Of a stretch of DNA of 64,000 nt, positions 42,447 through 50,480 are shown piece by piece (the stretch's first letter is position 1; each line of letters begins with the position of its first letter). This stretch comes from Pseudomonas parafulva (lineage in GTDB: Bacteria; Pseudomonadota; Gammaproteobacteria; Pseudomonadales; Pseudomonadaceae). The notes beneath the pieces are model-generated. The model searched no databases, was not told where the DNA came from, and was given only the letters and a program-made list of their open reading frames with translations. The position numbers and the translations under genes are program-made. The stretch lies in assembly GCF_000800255.1 (NCBI RefSeq), contig NZ_CP009747.1, positions 1,550,001 to 1,614,000 of the forward strand. Direction: 5' to 3'.

Positions 42447-43280
42447 ATGGATTTTTGGAGTGCCTTTCAGGCAATCATTCTGGGTGTCGTCGAGGGCCTG
42501 ACGGAGTTTCTACCGATTTCCAGTACCGGTCACCAGATCATCGTGGCCGACCTGATCGATTTCGGCGGCGAGCGCGCAATGGCGTTCAACATCATCATCC
42601 AGCTCGGCGCCATTCTTGCCGTGGTGTGGGAGTTTCGCAGCAAGATCTTCCAGGTCGTGCAGGGCCTGCCGACGCAGCCCAAGGCCCGGCGTTTCACCGC
42701 CAACCTGCTGATCGCCTTCATGCCGGCGGTGGTGCTCGGCGTGCTGTTCGCCGATCTCATCCATGAATACCTGTTCAACCCGATCACCGTGGCCGTGGCG
42801 CTGGTGGTGGGCGGTGTGATCATGCTCTGGGCCGAGCAGCGCGATCACCGCATCGCGGTGGAGCATGTCGATGACATGCGCTGGAGACACGCCCTGAAAG
42901 TCGGCCTGGTGCAGTGCCTGGCGATGATTCCGGGCACCTCGCGCTCGGGCTCGACCATCATCGGCGGCCTACTGTTCGGCCTGTCGCGCCAGGCGGCCAC
43001 CGAGTTCTCGTTCTTCCTGGCGATGCCGACCATGGTCGGGGCCGCGGTGTACTCGGGCTACAAGTACCGTGACCTGTTCCAGCCGGCCGATCTGCCAGTC
43101 TTCGCCATCGGCTTCGTGGTGTCGTTCATCTTCGCCATGATCGCGGTGCGCGCCCTGCTCAAGTTCATCGCGCATCACAGCTATGCGGTGTTCGCCTGGT
43201 ACCGCATCGCCTTCGGCCTGCTGATCCTGGCGACCTGGCAGTTCGGCTGGGTCGACTGGGCGACGGCGCACGCCGGATGA
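42447..43280 (+). CDS. uppP: Undecaprenyl-diphosphate phosphatase
   Basis: 277 residues from ATG at 42447 (GGGGGAG upstream; 12 more codons upstream are open but not typical). Both catalytic motifs are present: [14 protein letters not shown] near residue 17 and [10 protein letters not shown] near residue 173, with the helices of the BacA fold. Recycles the C55 lipid carrier for peptidoglycan and polysaccharide synthesis by removing one phosphate at the periplasmic face. Overlaps an in-frame ATG of the next gene by 4 bp. Confidence 0.95.
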   Translation: MDFWSAFQAIILGVVEGLTEFLPISSTGHQIIVADLIDFGGERAMAFNIIIQLGAILAVVWEFRSKIFQVVQGLPTQPKARRFTANLLIAFMPAVVLGVLFADLIHEYLFNPITVAVALVVGGVIMLWAEQRDHRIAVEHVDDMRWRHALKVGLVQCLAMIPGTSRSGSTIIGGLLFGLSRQAATEFSFFLAMPTMVGAAVYSGYKYRDLFQPADLPVFAIGFVVSFIFAMIAVRALLKFIAHHSYAVFAWYRIAFGLLILATWQFGWVDWATAHAG

Positions 43281-43333
43281 AACGTGATCCAGCCGCCCCC
43301 CGGCCTGGCCCTGGTCGGGCTGGGGAGGGCGCT

Positions 43334-43702
43334 GTGCGCTACCTGCGCCTGAAATTGTTGGTGTTGCTCGGCCTGTGCCTGCTGCCAGGTGCAGGTATCG
43401 CACGCATGGCCTGGAGCGGGCAGTCCTGGCTGCCGTTGGCGCTGTACCCCCTGGCCAGCCTGGTGTGCCTGGCACTGTACTGGCAGGACAAACGCCAGGC
43501 CCGCCAGTTGGGTCGACGCATCCCGGAAAAGGTGTTGCACGCCAGCGAACTGCTGGGCGGCTGGCCGGGGGCATTGGTGGCCCAGCAACTGTTTCGCCAC
43601 AAGACACGCAAGGTGTCTTACCAGGTGGTGTTCTGGGGCATCGTGGTGGTGCACCAGGCAGTGTGGGCGGATTATCTGTGGCTGGGGTGGCTGGGGCGTT
43701 GA
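43334..43702 (+). CDS. DUF1294 family small membrane protein
   Basis: 122 residues from GTG at 43334, which has the strong site GGGGAGG 5 bases upstream. The in-frame ATG at 43277, overlapping uppP, would add 19 residues of low-complexity sequence and has no ribosome site. Two N-terminal membrane segments precede the domain core YWQDKRQARQLGRRIPEKVLH, ASELLGGWPGALVAQQLFRHK and TRKVSYQVVFW, the DUF1294 hallmark. Function unknown; here it lacks the cold-shock domain that some relatives carry. Confidence 0.85.
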   Translation: MRYLRLKLLVLLGLCLLPGAGIARMAWSGQSWLPLALYPLASLVCLALYWQDKRQARQLGRRIPEKVLHASELLGGWPGALVAQQLFRHKTRKVSYQVVFWGIVVVHQAVWADYLWLGWLGR

Positions 43703-43727
43703 GGGGGGCTGACCAACTGCTCTGTAC

Positions 43728-44090
43728 TCACTCGATCACCAACCCCACCTGCAACCGCTTGGCCAAGCGCCGCACCACCAGTTGGTGCGAGCGTCGCAAC
43801 AAGTCGGTCAGTTCTTCGCGGCCAATGGCGTAGGGCGGCATCACGCTGATCCAGTGAGCCCGCGCCAGGTAGGGGGCCGGCCGCACGCCGGGGCGGTCGC
43901 AGTAGCCGAGAAAGAGTGCGTCGTCCACTTTGAACGACAGGCCGGCGCCCGCCAGGTCTTGCACGGCGAACATCTTGTTGCCTGCCACCGAGAACACCCG
44001 CACTCCGCCCCATTTGTAATCCTCCTGTGCTCCGGGCAGGCTCAGGCAAAAGGCCGCAGCCTGTTCGGTCGTCAAGTGTCGCTCAGACAT
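43728..44090 (-). CDS. MmcQ/YjbR family protein
   Basis: 120 residues from ATG at 44090. CyaY-like DNA-binding fold: FCLSLPGAQEDYKWGGVRVF, then KMFAVQD and LSFKVDDALF, PYLARAHWISV, and a C-terminal helix with LLRRSHQLVVRRLAKR. The role of the family is unsettled. Its start overlaps the stop of the LysR gene by 8 bp, so they are one transcript. Confidence 0.85.
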   Translation of the reverse strand: MSERHLTTEQAAAFCLSLPGAQEDYKWGGVRVFSVAGNKMFAVQDLAGAGLSFKVDDALFLGYCDRPGVRPAPYLARAHWISVMPPYAIGREELTDLLRRSHQLVVRRLAKRLQVGLVIE

Positions 44091-44985
44091 AGCGCTCTCC
44101 ACAGGCCTCGAACGAGGCCGCCAGATGATCGATCCATACCCGCACCGCCGGCAGCACGCCGCGTCGATGGGGGTAGACCGCTTGCAGGAACCCGCCGGGC
44201 AGCGACCAGTCTGGCAGCAGGCGGACCAGTTCGCCACGCGCCAGCTCCTCTTCGCAGTACATGCTCGGCAGTGCGGTGAAACCAAGGCCCGCACAGGCCG
44301 AGGCCTTGCGCACGATGAAGTCGTCGATGGCCAGGCGCGGTTCCAAGGCGATGTCCTGCGCCTGGCCATGGGGCCCGATCAGACGAAAGTGCACCAGCCG
44401 ATCGGCTTCGGCGGCGCCCAGCACCGGCAGGCTCAGCAACTGCGAGGGGTGCTCAAGGCCGACGGCGAAACCCGGCGCGGCCACCAGGTGCATGCGCGCC
44501 TGGCGCAGGCGGCGGGTGGCCAGGGCCGGGTCTTCGTCGCCCACGTCACGCACGCGCAAGGCAACGTCGATGCCTTCGGCGATCAGGTCGACGCGGCGAT
44601 TGAGCAGCACCATGTCCAGTTGCACCTGCGGATACTGCTGCAGAAAACGATTGATCACCGGTGGCAGGAACGCGTGCGCCAGCGCCACCGGCGAAGACAC
44701 CCGCAGCCGCCCGCGCGGTTCGCTGGTCATGCTGGCCACCGCTTCGTCGGCCATTTCGGCCTCCAGCAGCATCGCCTGGCAATGGTGCAGGTAGCGCTCA
44801 CCCACGGCGGTCAACTTCAATTGCCGCGTGGTGCGCTGCAACAGGCGCGTGCCCAGGCGCTCCTCGAGCTCGGCGATGCGCCGTGACAAGCGCGATTTGG
44901 GAATGCCTAATTGACGGCCGGCCGCAGCGAAGCCCCCAGCTTCGACCACGCGGGCGAAATAGAAAAGGTCATTGAGGTCTTGCAT
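44083..44985 (-). CDS. LysR family transcriptional regulator
   Basis: 300 residues from ATG at 44985. N-terminal winged helix (DLNDLFYFARVVEAGGFAAA, KSRLSRRIAELEERLGTRLLQR), C-terminal periplasmic-binding-like sensor (GRLRVSSPVALAHAFLPPVI). It is divergent from azoR with 132 bp between starts and a palindrome of LysR T-N11-A type close to its own ATG, so it very probably regulates azoR. The N-terminus resembles the DsdC/YafC-like regulators with the KSRLSRRI helix; the effector is unknown. Confidence 0.88.
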   Translation of the reverse strand: MQDLNDLFYFARVVEAGGFAAAGRQLGIPKSRLSRRIAELEERLGTRLLQRTTRQLKLTAVGERYLHHCQAMLLEAEMADEAVASMTSEPRGRLRVSSPVALAHAFLPPVINRFLQQYPQVQLDMVLLNRRVDLIAEGIDVALRVRDVGDEDPALATRRLRQARMHLVAAPGFAVGLEHPSQLLSLPVLGAAEADRLVHFRLIGPHGQAQDIALEPRLAIDDFIVRKASACAGLGFTALPSMYCEEELARGELVRLLPDWSLPGGFLQAVYPHRRGVLPAVRVWIDHLAASFEACGERYV

Positions 44986-44998
44986 GTTCGGTCCCACC

Positions 44999-45014
44999 GT
45001 TCCACCAGTGGAAC
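44999..45014. promoter_or_regulatory. LysR-type operator
   Basis: Perfect dyad GTTCCAC-CA-GTGGAAC, containing T-N11-A. It begins 13 bases upstream of the LysR start codon and 104 bases upstream of the azoR start, where a LysR protein would repress itself and contact the azoR promoter. Confidence 0.55.
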
Positions 45015-45117
45015 AAACTAATGCACTTTTGCTCACTATTCACCTATTCAACCCTTCTGTAGCATCCTGCCCATCCTGATCGCCTCACTGCGCGGTCGTC
45101 ATTCACAGGAGATTCCC

Positions 45118-45726
45118 ATGAAACTGTTGCACATCGACTCGAGCATCCTGGGCGACAATTCCGCCTCCCGTCAGTTGAGCCGCGAAGTGGTCGAAGCCTG
45201 GAAAGCGGCCGACCCGAGCGTGGAAGTCACCTACCGCGACCTGGCGAGCGATGCCATCAGCCACTTCTCCGCCGCGACCCTGCTGGCCGCCGGCACCGCC
45301 GAAGAAGCCCGCGACGCCGCTCAAGCCCATGAAGCACGCCTGAGCGCCGAGACGCTGGCCGAGTTCCTGGCGGCCGACGCCGTGGTCATCGGCGCGCCGA
45401 TGTACAACTTCAGCGTGCCGACTCAGCTCAAGGCCTGGATCGACCGCGTGACCGTCGCCGGCAAGACCTTCCGCTACACCGAAGCCGGTCCCGAAGGTCT
45501 GTGCGGTGGCAAGAAGGTGATTCTGGTGTCCACCGCTGGCGGTCTGCACCAAGGCCAGCCGACCGGCGTCGGCCACGAAGAATTCCTCAAGGTACTGTTC
45601 GGCTTCCTGGGCATCACCGATCTGCAGATCGTCCGCGCCGAAGGCCTGGCCTACGGTCCTGAGCAGCGCAGCTCGGCCATCGCCGCCGCACAGGCGCAGA
45701 TCGCCGGCGAACTGTTCGCCGCCTGA
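45118..45726 (+). CDS. azoR: FMN-dependent NADH azoreductase
   Basis: 202 residues, the normal length. Flavodoxin fold: [21 protein letters not shown] is the FMN phosphate loop, [20 protein letters not shown] the isoalloxazine site, and [16 protein letters not shown] the other flavin contact. Reduces azo dyes, quinones and nitroaromatics; it also serves as a thiol-stress quinone reductase. Divergent from the LysR gene; ended by a very strong bidirectional stem-loop. Confidence 0.93.
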   Translation: MKLLHIDSSILGDNSASRQLSREVVEAWKAADPSVEVTYRDLASDAISHFSAATLLAAGTAEEARDAAQAHEARLSAETLAEFLAADAVVIGAPMYNFSVPTQLKAWIDRVTVAGKTFRYTEAGPEGLCGGKKVILVSTAGGLHQGQPTGVGHEEFLKVLFGFLGITDLQIVRAEGLAYGPEQRSSAIAAAQAQIAGELFAA

Positions 45727-45737
45727 TTCAGCGCTGC

Positions 45738-45780
45738 TGAAAAAGCCGGCTGTCGTGGCGCACGACAGCCGGCTTTTTCA
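45738..45780. terminator. Bidirectional intrinsic terminator after azoR
   Basis: 20-bp perfect stem TGAAAAAGCCGGCTGTCGTG / CACGACAGCCGGCTTTTTCA with loop GCG. T-runs on both strands (TTTTT on each side), 12 bp after the azoR stop. Confidence 0.92.
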
Positions 45781-45857
45781 TGGATCTTTCATCTGCACCC
45801 ACGCGCTGCGCTTCTATGCTTGTGCTACTCGTCCACCTCCAGGGGAGAGCCGCTGCG

Positions 45858-46889
45858 ATGAAGACCCGTGCCCTGTTGACCCTGATCCTGCTCGGTGGCC
45901 TGCTGGCCCGCGCCGACGCTGCGCCCTGGGTGGCCGGCCTGCATCGTCTGGCCCTGAGCGACCCGCTGGATGCCCAGCCCATGCAGGCACTGGTGTTCTA
46001 CCCCAGTAGCGCCACGGCGCATCAGACGCGTATCGATGGCTATACGCTGCGCGTGGCCGAGGAAGCGCCGGTGGCCCTGGGGCAATTTCCGCTGTTGGTG
46101 ATCTCCCACGGCAACACCGGTACGCCCGTGGCGTTGCATGATCTGGCCACGTCACTGGCGCGCCAGGGTTTCGTGGTGGTGGCGGTGACCCATCCCGGCG
46201 ACAACCTGCACGATCACAGCCGTCTTGGCACCCTGAGCAACCTGTATGGACGCCCGCTGCAGGTGAGTGCCGCGATCAGCGCCGCACGTGCCGACACGCT
46301 GCTAGGGCCGTATCTGAACCCCGGCAAGGTCGGTGTGATCGGCTATTCGGCCGGTGGCGAGACCGCGCTGATCCTCTCCGGCGCCCGACCAGACCTGGAA
46401 CGCTTGCGCAACTACTGCCTGGAGCGGCCGTTGGACGCCGATGCCTGCAAGACCCATGGCGTGCTGATCTCCGATCGCAGCGAGCTGGCGCCCCAGGCCG
46501 ATCCGCGAGTCGGGGCGGTGGTGCTGATGGCCCCACTGGGGCTGATGTTCGGTCGCCATGCCCTGGCCAATGTGCAGGTGCCGGCGCTGATCTACAGCGG
46601 CGATCAGGATCAACTGCTGGCCGTGGAGCGCAATGCCAGCGCCCTGGCGCGCAAGCTGCCGGTCACCCCCGATTACCGTCTGCTCTCCGGTGCTGGCCAT
46701 TTCGTGTTCATGGCGCCGTGCGACGACGAGCAACGCCAGCGCATGGCCGTGCTGTGCAAAGACGCCGATGGCGTCGATCGGCGCCAAGTGCACCGCAGCC
46801 TGCAAAGCGAGACCGCCGCCTTCTTCAGCCAGGCACTGGGCGCCCCAGAGCCGGCCGAGCGCTCGGCGGCAGTGGGGGATACGCCGTAG
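45858..46889 (+). CDS. Exported alpha/beta hydrolase (dienelactone hydrolase / PAF-acetylhydrolase-like)
   Basis: 343 residues from ATG at 45858 (GGGGAGAG 9 bases before; an upstream in-frame ATG at 45780 falls inside the terminator). Signal peptide 1-20 (LLTLILLGGLLARADA). Fold landmarks: LLVISHGNTGTPVAL for the oxyanion hole, VGVIGYSAGGETALIL with the nucleophile Ser in GYSAGG, SGDQDQLL for the acid loop and GAGHFVFMAP for the catalytic His. Predicted periplasmic esterase; the substrate is unknown. Confidence 0.8.
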   Translation: MKTRALLTLILLGGLLARADAAPWVAGLHRLALSDPLDAQPMQALVFYPSSATAHQTRIDGYTLRVAEEAPVALGQFPLLVISHGNTGTPVALHDLATSLARQGFVVVAVTHPGDNLHDHSRLGTLSNLYGRPLQVSAAISAARADTLLGPYLNPGKVGVIGYSAGGETALILSGARPDLERLRNYCLERPLDADACKTHGVLISDRSELAPQADPRVGAVVLMAPLGLMFGRHALANVQVPALIYSGDQDQLLAVERNASALARKLPVTPDYRLLSGAGHFVFMAPCDDEQRQRMAVLCKDADGVDRRQVHRSLQSETAAFFSQALGAPEPAERSAAVGDTP

Positions 46890-46955
46890 CGCATCGCTTG
46901 AACCGCACGCTGAACCGGGGTACCGTCGTCGTCCGTTTACGCGAAGGAACGCCCC

Positions 46956-47393
46956 ATGCAAGGCAAGGCTCGCAAGGTCGTCCAGGCCATCCTCTATGAA
47001 ATCATCGCCGTCGCCTGCGTCGCGCCCGCGCTGGCGCTGATGTTCGAGACCAGCATGGCCCATTCCACGGTGCTGTCGGTGCTGATGTCCGGCATCGCCA
47101 TGAGCTGGAACATGGGCTACAACTGGGCCTTCGAGCGCTGGGAAGCGCGCCAGGCACAGCGTCGCCGGACCTGGCTGCGGCGCCTGCTGCACGCGTTGGG
47201 CTTCGAAGGCGGGCTGGTGCTGATCCTGCTGCCGCTGGTGGCGTTCTGGTTGGACATCAGCCTGTGGAGCGCTTTGCTCACCAACCTGGCGCTGTTCGTG
47301 TTCTTCTTCGTCTATGCCTTCGTATTCCAGTGGGGCTTCGACAAGGTCTTCGACGTGCCGCTGTCCGCCCAGCAGCGCGCGGCGGAGTGTTGA
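46956..47393 (+). CDS. PACE family multidrug efflux protein (AceI-like)
   Basis: 145 residues, four membrane helices as two tandem bacterial transmembrane pair domains. The first helix carries the conserved acid (QAILYEIIAVACVAP, Glu15) that defines PACE proteins such as AceI, a chlorhexidine exporter; MSWNMGYNWAFERWE ends helix 2 with the WN..YN..FD-like motif, repeated as FVYAFVFQWGFDKVFD. The stop codon lies inside the -35 element of the ilvA leader promoter. Confidence 0.88.
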   Translation: MQGKARKVVQAILYEIIAVACVAPALALMFETSMAHSTVLSVLMSGIAMSWNMGYNWAFERWEARQAQRRRTWLRRLLHALGFEGGLVLILLPLVAFWLDISLWSALLTNLALFVFFFVYAFVFQWGFDKVFDVPLSAQQRAAEC

Positions 47394-47417
47394 CTTCCTA
47401 CGAGTTGGCGGGATAAG
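47390..47417 (+). promoter_or_regulatory. Promoter of the ilvA leader transcript
   Basis: TTGACT (47390-47395), 16 bases, GATAAG (47412-47417). The -35 overlaps the TGA stop of the PACE gene (47391-47393). The predicted start is about 47424, leaving only a few bases before the leader ATG at 47428, which has no Shine-Dalgarno sequence, so the leader peptide may be translated from a nearly leaderless mRNA. Confidence 0.5.
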
Positions 47418-47427
47418 TTCCTACCCC

Positions 47428-47499
47428 ATGAATACCTCCCTGCCAGCGCGCACCTTCGGCCTGATCATTATTACCGCCATCATCGGATTGGCGGGCTAG
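47428..47499 (+). CDS. ilvA leader peptide, isoleucine-rich
   Basis: 23 codons: MNTSLPARTFGLIIITAIIG, then LAG and TAG. Five isoleucine codons (ATC ATT ATT, then ATC ATC) sit at residues 13-15 and 18-19. It is followed within 16 bases by a terminator and then by ilvA, whose product makes the first committed step of isoleucine synthesis. Arrangement and composition are those of a transcription-attenuation leader. No ribosome binding site is seen upstream of the ATG. Confidence 0.7.
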   Translation: MNTSLPARTFGLIIITAIIGLAG

Positions 47500-47514
47500 C
47501 GCGCACTGGCACCG

Positions 47515-47540
47515 AACCCGCCCTGGAGGCGGGTTTTTCT
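47515..47540 (+). terminator. Attenuator of ilvA
   Basis: Stem AACCCGCC (47515-47522) / GGCGGGTT (47528-47535), loop CTGGA, T-run 47534-47538. The 5' arm can pair alternatively with GGCGGG at 47490-47495, just after the Ile codons and over the last codons of the leader peptide. When the ribosome finishes the peptide it covers 47490-47495 and the terminator forms; when it stalls on Ile codons that segment is free to form the antiterminator. Confidence 0.75.
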
Positions 47541-47544
47541 TCTC

Positions 47545-47576
47545 GACTCCTGGGCACGTGAAACCACCCAGGAGTC
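47545..47576 (+). promoter_or_regulatory. Hairpin covering the ilvA ribosome binding site
   Basis: Inverted repeat GACTCCTGGG (47545-47554) / CCCAGGAGTC (47567-47576), loop of 12 bases. The 3' arm contains AGGAG (47570-47574), the Shine-Dalgarno sequence of ilvA 6 bases before the ATG. If folded it would block initiation. As DNA the same element could be an operator of about 32 bp. Confidence 0.5.
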
Positions 47577-47580
47577 ATCG

Positions 47581-49143
47581 ATGAGCAATCTCAGCGTCAG
47601 CCCCCGTACCGCCGTCACGCCCCAGCAACTGCTGTCGGAGCAGGTGCGGCGCATTCTTGCGGCGCCCGTGTACGACCTGGCCATCGAAACACCGCTGCAG
47701 CCCGCGCCGGCACTCTCGACGCGTCTTGGCAATCAGGTGCTGCTCAAGCGCGAAGATTTGCAACCGACGTTCTCCTTCAAGATCCGCGGTGCCTACACGC
47801 GGTTGTCGCGCCTGTCCCAGGCCGAACGCGCGCGTGGCGTGATCACCGCCTCGGCCGGCAACCATGCCCAAGGTGTAGCCCTGGCGGCGGCGCACCTGGG
47901 CATGGTCGCGACCATCGTCATGCCCACCACCACGCCGGAGCTGAAAATCGCCGGTGTGCGCGCCCGGGGTGGCGACGTGGTGCTGCACGGCGACAGCTTC
48001 CCCCACGCCCTGGCTCACGCCTTGCGCCTGGCCGACGAGCAAGGCGCGACCTTCGTGCCGCCGTTCGACGACCCGGAGGTGATCGCCGGGCAGGGCACCG
48101 TGGCCATGGAAATCCTGCGCCAGCAGCCGGGTGCGCTGGACGCGATCTTCGTGCCGGTCGGCGGCGGTGGGCTGATCGCGGGCATTGCCGCCTACGTCAA
48201 GTACCTGCGCCCGCAGGTCAAGGTGATCGGTGTCGAACCGCATGACGCCAACTGCCTGCAAGCGGCGTTGGCCGCCGGGCAGCGTGTGGTCCTGCCCCAG
48301 GTCGGCAGCTTCGCCGACGGCGTGGCGGTGGCCCAGGTTGGCGCCCATTGCTTCGAACTGTGTCGGCATTTCGTCGACGAGGTGATCAGCGTCAGCAGCG
48401 ACGAGCTGTGCGCCGCGATCAAGGACATCTACGACGACACCCGCTCGATCACCGAGCCGTCCGGCGCGCTGGCCGTGGCCGGGATCAAGAAATACGTGGC
48501 GCGCGAGGGCGCGCGCGGGCAGACCCTGGTGGCCATCGACTCCGGCGCCAACGTCAATTTCGACCGCCTGCGCCATGTGGCCGAACGCGCCGAACTGGGC
48601 GAGCAGCGCGAGGCGGTGATCGCCGTCACCATCCCCGAGCGCCCCGGCAGCTTCCGGGCCTTCTGCCAGGCCCTGGGCCGGCGCCAGGTGACCGAATTCA
48701 ACTACCGTTGCCAGCCCGGCAAGCCGGCCCGGCTGTTCGTCGGTGTGCAGACCCACCCACAGCACGACCCGCGCACGGGGTTGCTCGACAGCCTGCGCGA
48801 GCAGGGCTACGAGGTGCTCGACCTCACCGACAACGAGTTGGCCAAGCTGCATGTGCGCCATACCGTCGGCGGGCATGCCGCGCCGCAGACCCAGGAGCGG
48901 GTGCTGCGCTTCGAGTTCCCCGAGCGCCCTGGAGCACTGCTGGGCTTTCTCGAACGGTTGGGCCGGCGCTGGAACATCAGCCTGTTTCACTACCGCAACC
49001 ACGGTGCAGCCCAGGCGCGGGTGCTGGCGGCGCTGCAGGTGCCGGACGATGAGCAGGCGACCCTGCCGCAGGCGCTGCAGGCCATGGGTTACGAATACTG
49101 GGATGAGACCGACAACCCGGCCTACCGCCTGTTCCTGGGCTGA
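47581..49143 (+). CDS. ilvA: Threonine ammonia-lyase, biosynthetic
   Basis: 520 residues, slightly longer than the E. coli enzyme (514). PLP lysine Lys67 in FSFKIRGAY, substrate motif SAGNHAQGVA, and the phosphate loop PVGGGGLIAG. Two ACT-like regulatory domains follow from about 335 (VIAVTIPERPGSFRAFCQAL and LRFEFPERPGALLGFLERL), so this is the isoleucine-inhibited biosynthetic form rather than catabolic TdcB. Converts threonine to 2-oxobutanoate. Expression appears controlled by a leader-peptide attenuator and a hairpin over its ribosome binding site. Confidence 0.95.
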   Translation: MSNLSVSPRTAVTPQQLLSEQVRRILAAPVYDLAIETPLQPAPALSTRLGNQVLLKREDLQPTFSFKIRGAYTRLSRLSQAERARGVITASAGNHAQGVALAAAHLGMVATIVMPTTTPELKIAGVRARGGDVVLHGDSFPHALAHALRLADEQGATFVPPFDDPEVIAGQGTVAMEILRQQPGALDAIFVPVGGGGLIAGIAAYVKYLRPQVKVIGVEPHDANCLQAALAAGQRVVLPQVGSFADGVAVAQVGAHCFELCRHFVDEVISVSSDELCAAIKDIYDDTRSITEPSGALAVAGIKKYVAREGARGQTLVAIDSGANVNFDRLRHVAERAELGEQREAVIAVTIPERPGSFRAFCQALGRRQVTEFNYRCQPGKPARLFVGVQTHPQHDPRTGLLDSLREQGYEVLDLTDNELAKLHVRHTVGGHAAPQTQERVLRFEFPERPGALLGFLERLGRRWNISLFHYRNHGAAQARVLAALQVPDDEQATLPQALQAMGYEYWDETDNPAYRLFLG

Positions 49144-49153
49144 CGCCGGCCGC

Positions 49154-49179
49154 TCATCGACGCTTCCCAGCGTCGATGA
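49154..49179 (+). terminator. Stem-loop after ilvA
   Basis: 10-bp perfect stem TCATCGACGC / GCGTCGATGA with loop TTCCCA, 11 bp after the stop. There is no T-run. A second small dyad TGACTG-GG-CAGTCA overlaps its end (49177-49190) and could be an operator of the alcohol dehydrogenase gene. Confidence 0.45.
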
Positions 49180-49278
49180 CTGGGCAGTCACGGACATTGT
49201 CCTGGATCAACATCCGGGCGCGAAAAGCGGAGGATGCTCGCCGCCAGAGAGACAACAACCAGAGAGAGGAACTCGGCC

Positions 49279-50427
49279 GTGAGCAGCACATTCTTCATTC
49301 CAGCGGTGAACATCATGGGACTCGACTGCCTGGGCGAGGCCATGACGGCCATCGCCGGCTACGGCCTGCGCAAGGCGCTGATCGTCACCGACGCCGGCCT
49401 GGCCAAGGCCGGGGTGGCCTCGCGTATCGCCAGCTTGCTGGCCGAGCGCGACATCGACTCGACGATTTTCGACGGCGCCAAGCCCAACCCGAGCATTGCC
49501 AACGTCGAAGCCGGCCTGGCGCTGCTGCAACGCGAGCGCTGCGACTGCGTGATCTCCCTGGGTGGCGGCTCGCCGCACGACTGCGCCAAGGGCATCGCCC
49601 TGTGCGCCACCAACGGCGGCCACATCCGCGACTACGAAGGCGTGGACCGTTCGGCCAAACCGCAACTGCCGCTGATCGCCATCAACACCACCGCCGGCAC
49701 CGCCAGCGAGATGACCCGTTTCTGCATCATCACCGACGAAGCACGCCACGTGAAAATGGCCATCGTCGACCGCAACGTCACGCCGATGCTGTCGGTCAAC
49801 GACCCCGCGCTGATGGTCGGCATGCCCAAGGGCCTGACCGCCGCCACCGGCATGGATGCGCTGACCCACGCCGTCGAAGCCTATGTATCGACCGCTGCCA
49901 CGCCGATCACCGACGCCTGCGCGCTGAAGGCCGTCACCTTGATCAGCGACAACCTGCGCCAGGCGGTGAATGACGGCCAGGACCTGCAGGCACGGGAAAA
50001 CATGGCCTACGCCCAGTTCCTCGCCGGCATGGCCTTCAACAACGCCTCGCTGGGTTACGTGCACGCCATGGCCCACCAACTCGGTGGCTACTACGACCTG
50101 CCGCACGGGGTGTGCAACGCGGTGCTGCTGCCCCATGTGCAGCGCTTCAATGCCCAAGTCAGCGCAGCGCGTCTGCGTGACGTGGCCAAGGCGATGGGCG
50201 TGAAGGTGTGCGGCATGACCGAGGCGCAGGGCGCCGATGCCGCGATTTCAGCCATCGAGCAACTGTCGGTGGCGGTGGGCATTCCGGCTGGTCTCCAGGA
50301 ACTGGGCGCCAAGCGCGAAGACGTGCCGGTGCTGGCCAGCAACGCGCTCAAGGACGCCTGCGGCCTGACCAACCCGCGCAGCGCCAGCCAGGCGGAGATC
50401 GAGGCGATTTTCGCCGCAGCATTCTGA
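49279..50427 (+). CDS. Iron-containing alcohol dehydrogenase (YiaY/group III)
   Basis: 382 residues from GTG at 49279, with AGAGGA before it. [10 protein letters not shown] (95-104) is the NAD-binding loop of group III dehydrogenases. The metal ligands are Asp193, His197, His262 and His276 ([11 protein letters not shown] and [22 protein letters not shown]), as in FucO/YiaY. Reduces aldehydes or oxidises short-chain alcohols with NAD in the cytoplasm; the branch includes ethanol and 1,2-propanediol enzymes and L-threonine-reported YiaY. Monocistronic, closed by its own terminator. Confidence 0.9.
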   Translation: MSSTFFIPAVNIMGLDCLGEAMTAIAGYGLRKALIVTDAGLAKAGVASRIASLLAERDIDSTIFDGAKPNPSIANVEAGLALLQRERCDCVISLGGGSPHDCAKGIALCATNGGHIRDYEGVDRSAKPQLPLIAINTTAGTASEMTRFCIITDEARHVKMAIVDRNVTPMLSVNDPALMVGMPKGLTAATGMDALTHAVEAYVSTAATPITDACALKAVTLISDNLRQAVNDGQDLQARENMAYAQFLAGMAFNNASLGYVHAMAHQLGGYYDLPHGVCNAVLLPHVQRFNAQVSAARLRDVAKAMGVKVCGMTEAQGADAAISAIEQLSVAVGIPAGLQELGAKREDVPVLASNALKDACGLTNPRSASQAEIEAIFAAAF

Positions 50428-50442
50428 GACGCTGTGTTCACT

Positions 50443-50466
50443 GGGGCCGTGCTGCGGCCCCTTTCT
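50443..50466 (+). terminator. Intrinsic terminator after the alcohol dehydrogenase
   Basis: Stem GGGGCCG (50443-50449) / CGGCCCC (50455-50461), loop TGCTG, then TTTC. It ends just before the stop of the convergent gene. Confidence 0.75.
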
Positions 50467-50480
50467 CACGGGCGGCCGGA

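Noticed and set aside
47575-49197. 540-codon minus-strand frame opposite ilvA
   Set aside because: Antisense artefact of GC-rich codon positions; ilvA is complete and well recognised.
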